Shown piece by piece: positions 12,496 to 23,399 of a stretch of DNA of 64,000 nucleotides. The stretch is from positions 1,240,001 through 1,304,000 of the forward strand of contig JAQFVV010000254.1 in the NCBI GenBank assembly GCA_028023455.1, in the 5' to 3' direction. The notes below the pieces were generated by a model that saw only the letters and a list, made by a program, of their open reading frames with translations, did no database searches and was not told the DNA's origin. Position 1 is the stretch's first letter; every line of letters begins with the position of its first letter. This stretch comes from Epiperipatus broadwayi. Taxonomy: Eukaryota; Onychophora; Udeonychophora; Euonychophora; Peripatidae. The position numbers and the translations under genes are program-made.

Positions 12496-12536
12496 TGGCA
12501 CCCATGTGGGGCTTGAATTAATACCACGACTCTGGG
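12496..12536 (+). other. Primer binding site, tRNA-Lys-like, extended
   Basis: TGGCACCCATGTGGGGC resembles the classic Lys primer site TGGCGCCCAACGTGGGGC (one base fewer and two substitutions). The similarity to the complement of tRNA-Lys continues into the T-arm and beyond (GCTTGAA, then a ~5-base insertion, then CCACGACTCTGGG). The site begins 20 bases after the LTR end instead of the usual 0-8. Confidence 0.65.
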
Positions 12537-13359
12537 CAGGATGTTTATATATATATATGTTTTGTAAATATTAAAAAATATGTGAGTTTTTGGTTTTTTT
12601 GACTCTCCTTTTTCATATATCTGGCATTTTAGATATGCATACTCTGAACATAGGTAGAAATTTTTTTTTATTCTATATATATGTATGTAGTAGATTTTAG
12701 TAGTTGTAGTAATATGCTGAATGATTTAAGTGCCATCAATGTTAAAGCACATATGTAAAAAAAAGGATTAATATTCAGCACACTTTGTTAATGATACTTC
12801 TTGTACTTGAGAATTGAGTGAACCAGCTTCAAATTGTACATTCTGTAGCACTGTGTTGACTGGCGCCCTCATATAAATTTGTCAACACATGTTATTTGAG
12901 AGTACAGAATGAGATAATGGATTCGAATCTGGATAATTGTGTTCTAGTAAAGAATCGATAAATTTTATACATACAGTAATAAGCAGAAAAAAAAACATGT
13001 AGTAAAATTTAATAATTATGCTTCAAGTTTGTTCTAGGTGCCAAAGAACAACCAAGATAAGATGGAAAATGGATAAAGCCAGCAATTGGGTAATATTTTT
13101 CTTTTATTATATTTTTCTTTCCATATTTTGTATTGATAGTAAACAAGGATAGTCATAAAGATGCACTTAGTATATATGTAGTGATAATAGGAGGCAGATC
13201 AGAAAAAAATGGGGAATCTAGTATATGGTAGGGTAGGAGATAGTGGAAGATGGGGGAGTGGTGGTTATCCCATTAGTGATAGATATAAACAATTAGCCAC
13301 CCAGTGATAGCGAATTTTCTTAAAAGATAATTAGTGAATTAGCCAAGAGTTACTATAAA
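12537..13359 (+). other. Untranslated leader of the Gag-only element
   Basis: About 820 bp between the primer site and the Gag start without a long open frame. Includes AT microsatellite bits and purine-rich stretches. A packaging signal would be expected here by analogy with other LTR elements, but none can be identified by eye. Confidence 0.4.
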
Positions 13360-14247
13360 ATGGAGAATGAGAATGAAAATAGCGGATCAGAAAGTGAAGG
13401 CAGTCATCGTGAAGTAGAACAAGAAAGTGTAATAGAGACCTCTAGCCCAGAGATTACTTTCAAGAATCCAGAAAACTTAATGAATACTAGGAAGCTAGAA
13501 CCAAGAACAGAAGAGGGCAGTCCTGACTGGATAATGATAATACGCATCATGTTCAAGGAACAAGTTGAAGAATTTAGTAGACAAGCTGAAGAATCTAGGA
13601 GACAATTCCAAGAGATAAGACAAGATATGCAATGGCTAGAAAATTGGGCTAGACAGAATCATCAAGAAACAACGATGGCTATCGAAGATGTAAAGGACAA
13701 GTGCCATCGGATACATAATCAAGTTCAAGGCTTGGAAACTATAGTAACTGAAACACAACCGAGCATCAAGGTGCATGATAAAAAATTAAATGATCTTCAA
13801 GAAAAGCAAGAAGAAATTAGGGATCAAGTGTGCAAAATGGAAGTAAATGTACAGCATGATCAAGAAGCATCTAAAAAGGAGATGCAAGAGATGAAAGAAA
13901 CAGTCAAGGAGACCAATGAAGACTTGCATCAGGAGATGAAGCAGCTGAGATTAATTAAAACCACATTATGTGACCCAGATGGACCATCTAGAGTTGGTAA
14001 TGCCCAGATAGAAGCAATATGCCATCAGCAGCAAATAGACAAAGATGAAGACCCACCAGACAAACCTGAAATAAGTAACCTAGGCAACCAAGGGATCAGC
14101 TCCAACATGGCCAAGTTTATCCAGATACAAGTGTTTTGTGGAGAACCTGGAGACAGCCCACAAGAACATTTGGGTAGCCTAAAAGAACTATTTTTTCCCA
14201 CCCAGCTGGACATAAAAAACAAGTGGCCATCGCCAGCCACTACCTGA
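13360..14247 (+). CDS. Gag, N-terminal part: coiled-coil plus start of capsid
   Basis: This 295-codon frame starts at the first good ATG (MENENENSGSESEG). Residues 1-50 are acidic and serine-rich. Residues about 65-215 are highly charged (E, K, Q, R) with regular hydrophobic spacing, a long coiled coil. From residue about 248 it reads MAKFIQIQVFCGEPGDSPQE, the 'F.G...D.P..+L' entry to the retrotransposon Gag capsid domain. Translation in this frame then runs into WPSPATT and a stop. The homologous capsid sequence continues without a gap in the -1 frame from about 14220. The shift point is AAAAAAC at 14214-14220, in the phase used by retroviral -1 frameshift sites. Either one A was lost from a run of seven, or the site is used. 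Gag would assemble a capsid-like shell around the element's RNA in the cytoplasm. Confident as Gag; a functional frameshift is uncertain. Confidence 0.75.
   Translation: MENENENSGSESEGSHREVEQESVIETSSPEITFKNPENLMNTRKLEPRTEEGSPDWIMIIRIMFKEQVEEFSRQAEESRRQFQEIRQDMQWLENWARQNHQETTMAIEDVKDKCHRIHNQVQGLETIVTETQPSIKVHDKKLNDLQEKQEEIRDQVCKMEVNVQHDQEASKKEMQEMKETVKETNEDLHQEMKQLRLIKTTLCDPDGPSRVGNAQIEAICHQQQIDKDEDPPDKPEISNLGNQGISSNMAKFIQIQVFCGEPGDSPQEHLGSLKELFFPTQLDIKNKWPSPATT
14214..14220 (+). promoter_or_regulatory. A AAA AAC slippery heptamer in Gag
   Basis: The heptamer is read A-AAA-AAC in the upstream Gag frame, the canonical -1 slippage phase. It is followed two bases later by GTGGC...GCCAC (14223-14227 with 14236-14240), a short possible stem with an 8-base loop. 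The spacer is shorter than the usual 5-9 bases. An alternative is a single-base deletion in an A run. Confidence 0.4.
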
Positions 14248-14759
14248 GGGGAACAGCTAAAGATTGGTGGAACTCATTGCCACAAAAACCGAGGACCTTT
14301 GGGGATTATAGGGCAGCCATCCTAGAGAGTTACTGGAATGAAGATCATCAGGATGGTATCTTACAGGCCTTATCAGTAGAAAAATATAAATCCAGCAATA
14401 ATGAAATGCACACACAATTTTTTGTGCGGCAAGTTGCCAAATTCAGGTCATTGACAGCCTTTGCATATTCAGATGCCAGAATTATAAGGACAATTTGCCA
14501 CAACATGCCTGCATGGGTACAAAAATTGATGTTGGGAAGCCAAATTACTGATGCTGATAAAATGGCCCACTTCCTAACGTCAATTGATTATGGTCATTTA
14601 GATACAGATCTGCCCGACAAGTCAAGAAAGCTTGAAGAACGTGTTCAGGTGAATCACAGCTGGCATCCTGATTGTGACCAAACTGCCATGAAAGGGACTT
14701 ATAATGTAAGGCATCCAAAGCCTTATGAACCTCCAGATCGAGGAAGAAATCATAGGTAG
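14220..14759 (+). CDS. Gag, capsid region (retrotransposon Gag domain)
   Basis: About 180 residues in the -1 frame relative to the upstream Gag frame. It begins VAIASHYLRGTAKDWWNSL, the diagnostic core of the retrotransposon Gag family (hydrophobic stretch, YLxGxAxxWW). The following helical capsid region includes EMHTQFFVRQVAKFRSL and the MPAWVQKLML block. It has no ATG at its start, so it depends on frameshifting or is a broken continuation of the upstream frame. The C-terminus (YEPPDRGRNHR) is basic but lacks the CCHC zinc knuckle, and no pol follows. There is a stop at 14757, then non-coding DNA to the right LTR. Confident as Gag; whether it is still expressed is unknown. Confidence 0.75.
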   Translation, partial: QVAIASHYLRGTAKDWWNSLPQKPRTFGDYRAAILESYWNEDHQDGILQALSVEKYKSSNNEMHTQFFVRQVAKFRSLTAFAYSDARIIRTICHNMPAWVQKLMLGSQITDADKMAHFLTSIDYGHLDTDLPDKSRKLEERVQVNHSWHPDCDQTAMKGTYNVRHPKPYEPPDRGRNHR

Positions 14760-14889
14760 AACCCAACGATCTACATATACAGACTGGACAGAAAGCAACT
14801 AAAAGAATATGGATCATGATCACAGAGAAAAAAGAAATTATAATATGGTTATACCTCCCATTTCAGTTCTATTTAGGATAATAAAATAA

Positions 14890-15075
14890 ATTATATATGT
14901 GTGTAAATAAATCGGAAAGGACTGGTGTAATATAGATAAGTAGAATTAAGTTTTTATTACAAGTTATATATATATATAATTGTTGACATAAATCAGAAAG
15001 GATGAGTGTAATATAGATAAGTAGAATTAAAATTTTTTTTTACAAGTTATATATATAATTATCAACAACAGATTG
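14890..15075 (+). repeat. Two tandem ~81-bp units in the element's 3' leader
   Basis: Units starting near 14911 and 14992 share 'taatatagataagtagaatt' and end in 'acaagttatatata'. This is a local tandem duplication just before the polypurine tract. Confidence 0.7.
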
Positions 15076-15129
15076 AAATGGCAGCGGCAAGTAAAAGGAT
15101 TTTTTTTAAAACTTTTTTTTTGTTTATTA

Positions 15130-15143
15130 TAAGTCAGGGAAGA
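15130..15143 (+). other. Polypurine tract
   Basis: AGTCAGGGAAGA ends immediately before the TG of the right LTR. This is the expected position and composition for the plus-strand primer of an LTR element, and it fixes the element's orientation as plus. Confidence 0.6.
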
Positions 15144-17565
15144 TGAAGCAGTTGACCTGATACTCAGATCAAGCTTCACAGCCCACTCAGAATCTCCCAC
15201 CACCAAACCATATTCAAACTCCATCCTTATGCATGTATATATATTTATTAATGCATATATTTTGTATTTAAACTAATAAAGTGATAATTGACATAGATAT
15301 ATATATAAATATCTTAAAATGATTAATTTTAATAAGTGAATTTTTTTTTGTTATTTTAATTCATGTGCATGCATAATGGGTGTCTATATATTATAGGAGA
15401 TGGGAGATTATTGCTAAAATATAGTTTAAATAAAAATTTATATATTTAATGTATATGTCAAAAGTTATATCTAATATATTATTTATTTAAGTCGTGGCGG
15501 TCAGAAGAATTGAAGATGATGCAATCCTTGTCATAAGATTCTCAAATATAACTAAGACAATTGCCGGAAACCCATTTATCCATCTAAAAATTATAATTTT
15601 TATAATAATGTAAAAATCCTTTTAATGGAAATTTATCCATTTTCTGTTTTAAAATTACAAGACTACATTTAAAACAATCATGCGAGAAACTTTTGACAGG
15701 ATTACATTGTTTTTAAATTTTATTCCAATGAAGGATGGATCCGGTCAGAAACTACAGATCTGCTAAGTGGATAAAGTGCCTCGGGTCTGGCAGCTAAGTG
15801 CTTTCTAATGTCATCAGAAAAAAGAGTATAAATGCTGCTAGATCTGAACCCAGTAGAGGAGGAGAGCTAATTTTAAGTTACAGTTGCTAACCTATTCCAC
15901 GTCGGTCATCCCCAGAATGTCTGAGTAGAAAAGGGACTTCAAGCCACCATTCCCCTTGACCTGAGATGATCTCCTTATCATGCTGAGCCGGAGTGACATC
16001 GTGCCACCAGCGTATGACTTGATGCCCATCCAAAGAAGAATGCATTCCTGCCTCCCTTGAAGACATCACTGCTATTGTTAAACATGTAGGTGTATTCATT
16101 CACAATACTTAGTGCTGCTAATTTCTTGCTTATCTAAATTTCTTAAATTATAATATTTGTTTTATCATTTAAGTAATATCTTAAATAACTCGCAAAATGG
16201 CGAGCATTATGTTATCGATTCTAAACCATAAATTATCTAAATGTAATTCTATTCATCCGATTCACGCTTGCTTTTATAATTATTTTAATTTTATGCGGTA
16301 AAATTTTGATAGTAATAGTTGTTTTGATTTTATATATGTATATGAAATGTAGAATATTGGTTAACTCCAATCATACGAGCTATATTTCTATTTCTATAGA
16401 AATAGTGGGGGGGATAAAATTGCATTAAATCATTTATTTAATAATGTGTCACTAAGCTCGTAGGGTTAAGTTAATGAATAATGAAAGTTTTTTCTATTAG
16501 TAATCGTGCCATTCTTATTAATGTAGTTCTATTACAAGTCTTATTTTATCTGGGGTAGATTTATAAATCTTTTGTTTTCTTTATCGATGTGACCAAGTTT
16601 GCTAAAGTTGGCGAATAATTATTTTTTTTTAGCGTTTAAATTATGCTCATACATTTTTTTTAATAAAAATAAGTTAGGAGGGTGGGGGAGATTTAAGCTA
16701 TAATAAAATGACTAAAAGTTTATTGAATTAGTCTTATAATTCGATATGGAAGTATAGAAACTGTATTCGCGCTATAGATTTACTAAACCATTCGTAGGCC
16801 GTAACTATTATTTTTAAATATCTAGAAATATTACTATTATCACTGCATTGTTTGCATAAATTAGGAAGCGATTCTCTTCTGATTCGTCCGTACCTCGCCC
16901 CAGGGAATCTCGTCATTTCTGATTCGCCTGTACCTCACTCCAGGGAATCTTAAATTATTTCTTCGTAGGCCCAAATCAGGATTATGACCTAACTCCTGGA
17001 TATTTTAGCTAGCATTGTGGGAGCTCTGCATGGATAGCCATATGCCAGACCATTGCAACTTCACATCTAGAAAGTTTATTTTAAGTATTAGTCCGCCTGA
17101 AGTGGCATACTTCATCGTCGTCGTTATTTGATTTATAAAATGTAAATCGGCCAAGATGCCATATCTGCTTTCGTAAGATATATGCATGCACCGCCATTCC
17201 CCACTTATATTTATATTATGCCTAGTTAGTAAATTCTATAGTGATAATACGCCTACTAGCCATTTATCTCTTAAGTAATTTCATTGGAGTTTTAATCCAA
17301 TTATTTCAAACTGCTCTCCCTCCTCTTACAATTAAGCAAAGGTACCAAGTTGGTTTCACATATGTGATTCGAAAACATTATATGAATAAAATATATAGTT
17401 CAACATATTTCAAATAACCATTGTTTCTTTAAAATGAGGTATGAATTATTTTGTTAATAACATTAATGAAAAGTGTCTCCACCTAATACGGTTAAGTTAT
17501 TATTTAATGAATTAGTGAAACCTTTGCAATTGTACTACTGCCTTATGACTATTATATATATATAT

Positions 17566-19462
17566 TTTACCAATCAGAATGAAAGTGAAGATCGAATCTA
17601 ACCGCAAAAACAATATCTGCACTACAAGGGCGTCATCTAGGCATTTGAGCCTAGAAAAATTTATATAAAGTAGGCAGATACGCGCTGTTAAGATTCCACT
17701 TTATTTAAATATTCCGGGCGTTAGCCCAAGTCACTAGCTCAGTGGAGATGCAGAGATAAAAATCTATATCTTAATTTATATCTTAAATATCAAAGAGTAA
17801 AATCCACTGCCAGAAATTAACATATAAAAATATTTATTTACGCACATATAAAATCATATTTAAATTTTGAGGAATAAGTTTAACATTTTAGATTTTTATA
17901 TTAACTTTTAATTTTACATTTAACTAAGTTTCAATGAGTTTAAATATTATTTAGATAGTCAAGTATGAATAGACTACATAGATCTGTATTTGAAAAGAAA
18001 ATATTCTTCCCTGATTTAACCTTAGGCAACAAATTTCGCAACCAAATTGGCGCCAATCCATCTGATACATTCATGTATTTAATGTAGCATGATACGACAA
18101 CACAAAATACTATATTCTCAGGAATGTACATCTGAACAATAAGTAGAAATAGAGAAGACATTGACTCTCCACCAACGGGAATGTGACATCTGTTGGCAAG
18201 TAGAACAATAAACAAAAAACTCCATAGGAATGGACTGCGGTCTTCTGCCGACTTACAAACCCATCCATAGGCAAACAGAGGGTGTGTGGCGTATATCTAT
18301 AATCCTGCCCATGGCAGACCTCATACTACATCTACTAATTACACAAATATATCCAATCCATTGAACCAATTCAACTACGAAATGAATAACCTAAGATTAC
18401 CTTCCCTTAATACAACTTTATAAAACTATATAGCCATTCACGCCCGACTTAATTTTAACATTAAAATACGTTCGCACAGATTTGTTTAAAAATGTTGGGT
18501 ATAGATCGATTACATAGATTCCACGGTCAAAAACATTTCAAAATAAACATAAATGATCAAAATACAAAATTATTGATACCGACAATCGCAGAGGGAAACT
18601 TATAAGTAACCCAATAGTATTCACCATAAGATACTTGCGTTGTCACCAATAACTTAAAAGACATCCGAATAAATACATTTTAGATACTCACCGTAAGATA
18701 TCATTATTTATCGAATGTCTATATATTTTGATCAAATATGAAAACCAAAATATAATTAACTGCAAACGAATCCATGCAAGCGTCTATAAACAACTTAAAT
18801 TTCATACATTTAAATAATCTTTACAATACTCCATTGGAAGGTAATGTTCTGGAGATGGCAATAGCTGGTTCAAGGTATCACAGTCTTTTCATTTTTATTT
18901 TATTTTATAGAGAGTGTGGTATGTGCGTCATACCACATCGCTCAAACACACAACGCTGGAACTGTCTAAAAAAAAACTGTATTTCCCTTTTTATATTATC
19001 CACAAGGATTCAATGAACAAAACGTCACTAGTCTATCACTTTCGTTAGGGTCCGAGCCAAGGCCTAGTGCTTCCATTGGTCAAGCTAAAATTTTCTTTCT
19101 TCTCTTATCTAACTTTACATCTGACTTTTTAATTAAACAGCTTTTAGATAATTAATAAACAATCATTTCCATTTACAGATTACAGGAATTAATTAATACC
19201 TGTTTTTACTTTAACTTACGTTATTTTTTTATTAAAATATTTTTATATTTCAATCTGGTATTTTTTTATTAAAAAAAATACGTTCAGATATTTTTTTTTT
19301 TTTTTGTTTATGAAAAAAATATTTTTAAAGTTTAGCATCTGTGCGAATGTATATACGTATAACAAACATTTTTAATTTTAGCGTTTAGTTTTTTACTCTT
19401 ATTTGCGAACTTTTAAGTTTTTATTTTAAATTAATGTAATGACATATTTGTGTATCGTTACA
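17566..19462 (-). repeat. LTR of nested element, copy 1
   Basis: Carries a 91-codon minus frame at 17940-18215 (MFIVLLANRCHIPVGGESMS...) and an 80-codon plus frame at 18774-19016. Both are duplicated in copy 2 with one or two substitutions, so similarity alone does not show they are genes. A perfect hairpin TGTGGTATG-TGCGT-CATACCACA lies at 18915-18937. Confidence 0.8.
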
Positions 19463-20003
19463 TATCAGTAAACTTCCTCAAAAAACAAAAACATTAAAAA
19501 AAAAAAAAAAAGAATTTACTTAGTGTTAGTAATTACGTTACACAAATTTGTTATATATGAAATTTCAAAAGGACAAAACTTTTTTTAAAAGACAAAACAG
19601 TAATTACAAATATAATGATAAAAAAAAAAAGTTGACTGATGATTCCTTACTACCAGCTAAATTTCTGCCCCCTCCCTTCCAAGTTTCATTTCTCCTACCT
19701 TTAAGTATTATTTAGGCAAGTTAAACGATTAGATTTTAAACAAGACTTTTTAAAAAAAAAATTATGATTTATATTTATTAATTACGTTTTATTTATTACT
19801 TTTTATTCCTCGAATTTATCTCTACATATGCGCAATTTTTCGACTGGCAGTACCTTTAAGACAAAATTTCAAAGTGTAACTCCACGTCAATACAACAAAT
19901 CTATTTATACTATTTCAGAAAAAAATTTACGGGCATGATTGACTTTTAAAATTCTCAGGGCACTCATGTTTATTAAAGATCGGCCCAAGTTGGGTAACCA
20001 GTT
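19463..20003 (-). other. Interior of nested LTR element, non-coding
   Basis: 541 bp rich in A and T runs. No open frame of note. Contains the primer-site candidate at its right edge (about 19984-20000, read on the minus strand) and a pyrimidine-rich run at 19666-19680 (purine-rich on the minus strand). Confidence 0.7.
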
Positions 20004-21898
20004 TGTACCAATCGGAATGAAAGTGAAGATCGAATCTAACCGCAAAAACAATATCTGCACTACAAGGGCGTCATCTAGGCATTTGAGCCTAGAAAAATTT
20101 ATAAAGTAGGCAGATACGCGCTGTTAAGATTCCACTTTATTTAAATATTCCGGTCGTTAGCCCAAGTCACTAGCTCAGTGGAGATGCAGAGATAAAAATC
20201 TATATCTTAATTTATATCCTAAATATCAAAGAGTAAAAGCCACTGCCAGAAATTAACATATAAAAATATTTATTTACGCACATATAAAATCATATTTAAA
20301 TTTTGAGGAATAAGTTTAACATTTTAGATTTTTATATTAACTTTTAATTTTACATTTAACTAAGTTTCAATGAGTTTAAATATTATTTAGATAGTCAAGT
20401 ATGAATAGACTACATAGATCTGCATTTGAAAAGAAAATATTCTTCCCTGATTTAACCTTAGGCAACAAATTTCGCAACCAAATTGGCGCCAATCCATCTG
20501 ATACATTCATGTATTTAATGTAGCATGATACGACAACACAAAATACTATATTGTCAGGAATGTACATCTGAACAATAAGTAGAAATAGAGAAGACATTGA
20601 CTCTCCACCAACGGGAATGTGACATCTGTTGGCAAGTAGAACAATAAACAAAAAACTCCATAGGAATGGACTGCAGTCTTCTGCCGACTTACAAACCCAT
20701 CCATAGGCAAACAGAGGGTGTGTGGCGTATATCTATAATCCTGCCCGTAGCGGACCTCATACTACATCTACTAATTACACAAATATATCCAATCCATTGA
20801 ACCAATTCAACTACGAAATGAATAACCTAAGATTACCCTCCCTTAATACAACTTTATAAAACTATATAGCCATTCACGCCCGACTTAATTTTAACATTTA
20901 AATACGTTCGCACAGATTTGTTTAAAAATGTTGGGTATAGATCGATTACATAGATTCCACGGTCAAAAACATTTCAAAATAAACATAAACGATCAAAATA
21001 CAAAATTATTGATACCGACAATCGCAGAAGAAAACTTATAAGTAGCCCAATAGTATTCACCATAAGATACTTGCGTTATCACCAATAACTTAAAAGACAT
21101 CCGAATAAATACATTTTAGATACTCACCGTAAGGTATCATTATTTATCGAATGTCTATATATTTTGATCAAATATGAAAACCAAAATATAATTAACCGCA
21201 AACGAATCCATGCAAGCATCTATAAACAACTTAAATTTCATACATTTAAATAATCTTTACAATACTCCGTTGGAAGGTAATGTTCTGGAGATGGCAATAG
21301 CTGGTTCAAGGTATCACAGTCTTTTCATTTTTATTTTATTTTATAGAGAGTGTGGTATGTGCGTCATACCACATTTCTCAAACACACAACGCTGGAACTG
21401 TCTAAAAAAAAACTGTATTTCCCTTTTTATATTATCCACAAGGATTCAATGAACAAAACATCATTAGTCTATCACTTTCGTTAGGGTCCGAGCCAAGGCC
21501 TAGTGCTTCCATTGGTCAAGCTAAAATTTTCTTTCTTCTCTTATCTAACTTTTCATCTGACTTTTTAATTAAACAGCTTTTAGATAATTAATAAACAATC
21601 ATTTCCATTTACAGATTACAGGAATTAATTAATACCTGTTTTTACTTTAACTTACGTTATTTTTTTATTAAAATATTTTTATATTTCAATCTGGTATTTT
21701 TTTATTAAAAAAAATACATTCAGATACTTTTTTTTTTTTTTGTTTATGAAAAAAATATTTTTAAAGTTTAGCATCTGTGCGAATGTATATACGTATAACA
21801 AACATTTTTAATTTTAGCGTTTAGTTTTTTACTCTTATTTGCGAACTTTTAAGTTTTTATTTTAAATTAATGTAACGACATATTTATGTATCGTTACA
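20004..21898 (-). repeat. LTR of nested element, copy 2
   Basis: Nearly identical to copy 1 (a few substitutions and small indels), with intact TG...CA-type ends TGTACC and GTTACA. It includes the duplicated frames (20376-20651 minus, 21210-21452 plus) and the same hairpin near 21351-21373. Confidence 0.8.
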
Positions 21899-22965
21899 AT
21901 ATATATATATGAATTTCGTCTACCACCAAATAAATGTACTATCTCAGTGATGTAAATTTTGAATATTTTTCAATATTTTTCATGTGCTACCGCACTATAG
22001 AAATGTATTAAAGCAAAATCAATATTAAATGCCATTTTAGCCTTCATTTATAAAACTTGTAAACTTATGAATATTTTTACGTGCGCTCTCGCACTATATA
22101 AGCAAAATCAATATTAAATGCTATTTTGTCATTCATTTATGAAACTTGTAAGTTTTTGAATATTTTTTCATCCGCTCCCACACTATCGAAATGTAATAAA
22201 GCAAAACCAATATTAAATGCTATTTTAACTTTGATTTATAAAACCTGTAAACCTTTGAATATTTTACATGCGCTCATGCACTATAGAATTGTGTTAAAAC
22301 AAAACCAATGTGGAATGTATTTTACTACTTACTCATAAACATGTAATTTTGAATTACATACGCTTCTGCACTATATAAATGTATCAAACCAAATCATTAA
22401 GTGTTACGTTATGGTAAATAAATTATGTAAACAACCGCAAGTTATTATTGTTAAATCATGTAAATTTTGAATAGTTATATATATTACAACCGCACTATGT
22501 ATCCGTCTGTATTAAAGATATTAATGGTAAATATATTTTTGATTCTTTTGTAAACTCACTCTGCAGCATGAAATCGGAAAGTATAAATGTCTGAATCATT
22601 TAATAAATCTGTGTCATAAAATATTATCTCGTGTTCAAATCCTATCATTTAGTTAATATAGTTTTTTAGATCTTAGTTAAGCTATCTCTTGGTTCAATCA
22701 ATATCTCCCAAAAATCATCATCATCATTGTAGGTCTCATGTAATATGCTGCAGCTCTGGGCTTAGAAATAATTAATTTTCATGATATCACCGTGGGTGTT
22801 ATCCATAGCGTTATAGATTTAGGGAATGGGCAAACAGGTTCAAATTCATGAGTGCTCCAGACCTGGGTATCTCGGGCATGATTGGATTCAGGGTACTTTT
22901 GCTCAAATTCTAAGTCTTGTTGAATGGATATACATTTTCAACTGGTACAATATATATATATATAA

Positions 22966-23200
22966 CAATAAAAATAATAAACATAATGGTAATTAACTAT
23001 TATATACAGTCTTTCAATCTACAGAAGTACTTTCAATTAATTCCTTAACCCTCCACAACTGCCATTAAATTAAATTTAACTTAAATTTAATTTGAATTTA
23101 ATGGCAGTTGAGGAAGATTAAGGAATTAACTGAAAGTACTTCTGCACATTAATAGACTGTATATACTATTAATTACCATTATTTGTATTGTTATTATTAT
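22966..23200. repeat. Foldback (palindromic) element, ~235 bp
   Basis: Two ~110-bp arms are inverted copies: 'aatggtaattaactattat' and 'acagaagtactttcaatt' on the left recur as complements on the right. The centre is the near-palindrome around 'taaatttaacttaaattta'. It lies directly beside the end of the large LTR element. Typical of MITE-like foldbacks; no coding capacity. Confidence 0.75.
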
Positions 23201-23399
23201 GGTTTTCAATTAACAGTCATTTTATTTGTGTGCATATATAGATAAATAATAAAATAGTTTAATAAGCAAAAAAGTAGGTCCAAAACTTTAGAGATACATC
23301 ATAAAATAGTGGTTTGATATAAATAAATATTTAAAAAATGCCCATGTATTTAAAAATGAAGGTTGTAAATAAATGCATTTTATCATAACTTAAGGATGA

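Larger units (their letters stand above)
17566..21898 (-). mobile_element. Nested short-interior LTR element (non-autonomous)
   Basis: It has two nearly identical ~1.9-kb LTRs (17566-19462, 20004-21898). The second begins TGTACC and both end GTTACA; the first copy has TT instead of TG at its outer start. The interior is only 541 bp with no coding capacity. Reading the minus strand, the LTR end is followed after three bases by TGGTTACCCAACTTGGG, a plausible tRNA primer site, which sets the orientation as minus. A purine-rich run (complement of 19666-19680) lies ~200 bp from the other LTR, so the polypurine tract is less clear. Flanks are AT repeats on both sides. It inserted into the right LTR of the larger element after that element had arrived. 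Confidence 0.8.
9032..22949 (+). mobile_element. Large Gag-only LTR retrotransposon (Ty3/Gypsy-type Gag)
   Basis: Two ~3.45-kb direct repeats begin TGAAGCAGTTG and end GGTACA. They flank a 2668-bp interior that carries Gag frames but no protease, reverse transcriptase, RNase H or integrase. A tRNA-Lys-like primer site lies 20 bases after the left LTR (12496). A purine tract (AGGGAAGA) ends directly at the right LTR (15143). The outer flanks are ATAT (9028-9031) and ATAT (22950-22953), consistent with a short target duplication but in AT repeats, so weak. The LTRs differ by a few percent by eye, mostly transitions. The architecture matches the plant class called TR-GAG (terminal-repeat elements with a GAG domain): non-autonomous, needing a partner's polymerase. 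The right LTR was later hit by a second LTR element. Confidence 0.85.
15144..22949 (+). repeat. Right LTR, interrupted by a nested element
   Basis: 15144-17565 is colinear with 9032-11430 or so, and 21899-22949 with 11435-12475. The join sits in the LTR's 'attatatatatgaatttcg', which supplies the uninterrupted target sequence in the left LTR. The right LTR includes a second copy of the 70-codon minus frame (15887-16099), changed at several residues, so that frame shows no sign of purifying selection. Confidence 0.85.

Noticed and set aside
13360-14759. A host coiled-coil gene
   Set aside because: The capsid signature YLRGTAKDWW and the flanking LTRs identify Gag. No introns or host-like context.
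17940-18215. 91-codon minus frame duplicated at 20376-20651, possibly a conserved gene
   Set aside because: The two copies are alike only because they lie in the two near-identical LTRs of one element. There is no recognised domain and no sign of codon-level selection.
9032-22949. Interpretation as a segmental tandem duplication instead of LTRs
   Set aside because: TG...CA ends, primer site, purine tract and an interior Gag all sit where an LTR element requires them. A plain duplication would not give these.
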